From: Neotabrizicola shimadae
Lineage (GTDB): Bacteria > Pseudomonadota > Alphaproteobacteria > Rhodobacterales > Rhodobacteraceae
Assembly: GCF_019623905.1 (NCBI RefSeq)
Contig: NZ_CP069370.1
Location: 3,230,001-3,294,000 of the forward strand
Length of the DNA: 64,000 bases
Direction: 5' to 3'
Shown: positions 63,097-64,000 of the stretch, in pieces
How positions within the stretch are numbered: the first letter of the stretch is position 1
Layout: each line of letters starts with the position of its first letter
The notes under the pieces: generated by a model
Seen by the model: only the letters and a program-made list of their open reading frames with translations
Told to the model about the DNA's origin: nothing
Database searches by the model: none
Position numbers and translations under genes: made by a program

Positions 63097-64000
63097 GTCC
63101 GCTTCTCCCTTGGCCAGGCCTGGCCATAGTCGGCGATGACCCGGGCGAAGTGGCGGGCGCGGGCCTGCGCGCCCGGTCGGCGGGCGAGCGCCAGCCCGGC
63201 CCAAAGCGCGCCGCGCGAGGCATTGAACACCGCCAGGAGCGCATAAGCCGCAAGACCGGCCGCCAGCCCGCCATGCTTGCGATGCAGGCGGACCGTGCCT
63301 TCGGTCAGGAACAGGTCGCGGCGGTGGTCGAGCCGGCGGGCGGCGCCGCCGCCGAAATGGACGATCTCGCCCAGCGGAACGAAGTGCACGCCCCAGCCGG
63401 CACGGACGAAGCGGCGGCACCAGTCGGTTTCCTCGCCGTAGAAGAAGAAGCTCTCGTCCAGCGGCCCCACGTCGTGCAGCGCCGCATGGCGCACGAACAT
63501 CGCGCAGCCCGAAACCGCGGGCACCGGGGCTGCGTCCTGAAGACCCAGGTTCACCGGACGGCGCCGCCGAAGCCCCAGCGTCTGACGGGCCAGATAGCGA
63601 AAGCCGGGCCAGCCCTTGACCGAATCCTGCACCGTGCCGTCGGCATTGAGCACGCGCGGACCCAGCACCCCGGCCCGGGGGTGGGCATCCAGCCATTCCA
63701 CGGCGCGCGGCAGGACGTCGCCGACAACCAGCGTATCGGTGTTCAGAAGCAGCAGATGCCGCCCCCTTGCGACCGCGAGCGCCTGGTTGTTGGCCGCCGC
63801 GAAACCTCGGTTATGTGCATTGGCGATCACCGCGACTTCGGGGAAGTCGGCGGCCAGCATCGGCAGCGATCCGTCGGACGAGCCGTTGTCGACGACGATG
63901 ATCTCGATCTTCAGCCCTGCGGCACCGGCCCGCAGGCTGTGCAGGCAGTCGCGCAGAAGGTCGCGTGTATTCCAGTTCACAAGGATGACTGTGAGGTCCA
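63093..64000 (-). CDS. Glycosyltransferase family 2, rhamnosyltransferase-like (5' end outside window)
   Basis: Open to the right edge; at least 302 codons visible. VILVNWNTRDLLRDCLHSLR, IIVVDNGSSDGSLPML, the DxD-type LLLLNTDTLV and FFFYGEETDWCRRFVRAGW are typical of WbbL-like GT2 enzymes. The annotated start is missing, so the first residues are unknown. It belongs to the leftward exopolysaccharide operon. Confidence 0.9.
   Translation of the reverse strand, partial: DLTVILVNWNTRDLLRDCLHSLRAGAAGLKIEIIVVDNGSSDGSLPMLAADFPEVAVIANAHNRGFAAANNQALAVARGRHLLLLNTDTLVVGDVLPRAVEWLDAHPRAGVLGPRVLNADGTVQDSVKGWPGFRYLARQTLGLRRRRPVNLGLQDAAPVPAVSGCAMFVRHAALHDVGPLDESFFFYGEETDWCRRFVRAGWGVHFVPLGEIVHFGGGAARRLDHRRDLFLTEGTVRLHRKHGGLAAGLAAYALLAVFNASRGALWAGLALARRPGAQARARHFARVIADYGQAWPREKRT

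Overview
This 64 kb window is a stretch of high-GC chromosome from an alphaproteobacterium, most likely a member of the Rhodobacterales (Rhodobacter/Paracoccus-like). The call rests on the gene set and gene order (ribosome silencing factor-RlmH-GpmI-EnvC-CtpA-RppH; leuC/leuD; DUF2794; IalB; Hint-domain protein; YjbH/YjbF), on dense ATGA-type overlaps and on strong G/C-ending codon use. No rRNA, tRNA, CRISPR array, phage or insertion sequence was recognised.

Layout. 1-2.9 kb: a partial methyltransferase and a comF-grxC-amidohydrolase-MarR run. 2.9-10.6 kb: a first exopolysaccharide locus with a Wza-type export lipoprotein facing away from an epimerase, an initiating sugar transferase, a FlaA1/WbpM-type dehydratase and the YjbH/YjbF pair. 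10.6-16.3 kb: tamA-tamB. 16.4-20.6 kb: D-xylose catabolism (ROK repressor facing xylB-xylA). 20.6-23.4 kb: a BrkB-like membrane protein, an EEP nuclease/phosphatase and a membrane protein. 23.7-26.7 kb: leuC-DUF429-leuD behind a readable promoter. 26.7-28.2 kb: ArsR/AHSA1 pair and a SOUL protein. 28.5-34 kb: housekeeping block (rsfS, rlmH, gpmI, envC, ctpA, rppH). 34-44.6 kb: Hint protein, dapE, GNAT, a dimethylglycine dehydrogenase-like enzyme, malic enzyme, aminopeptidase, NlpC/P60 peptidase, DUF2794. 44.6-48.6 kb: a probable structured RNA, asparaginase, IalB, rlmN, an EF-hand protein. 48.6-55 kb: a patchier, accessory-looking segment with two decayed cation-transporter remnants, a YcaQ-like protein, a LysR/SRPBCC divergent pair, an arylsulfatase and a hydrolase. 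55-64 kb: a second exopolysaccharide locus running leftward (RTX protein, ExoY-type initiator, Wzz/ExoP-type protein, five glycosyltransferase-like proteins), cut by the right edge.

The most notable non-gene observations are: a change of strand composition near 35.0-35.5 kb (plus strand C-rich to the left, G-rich to the right); two 85-bp intergenic repeats that each carry a 16-bp palindrome and a TTAA-N7-TTAA box, one of them overlapping the 3' end of a gene; a ~155-nt intergenic segment at 44.8-44.95 kb that folds into several perfect stems and ends in an intrinsic terminator with no gene upstream on that strand; a polysaccharide co-polymerase whose kinase domain has lost its Walker motifs; and several clear dyads at divergent promoters. 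All identifications come from reading the sequence and from family knowledge; no database search was run.
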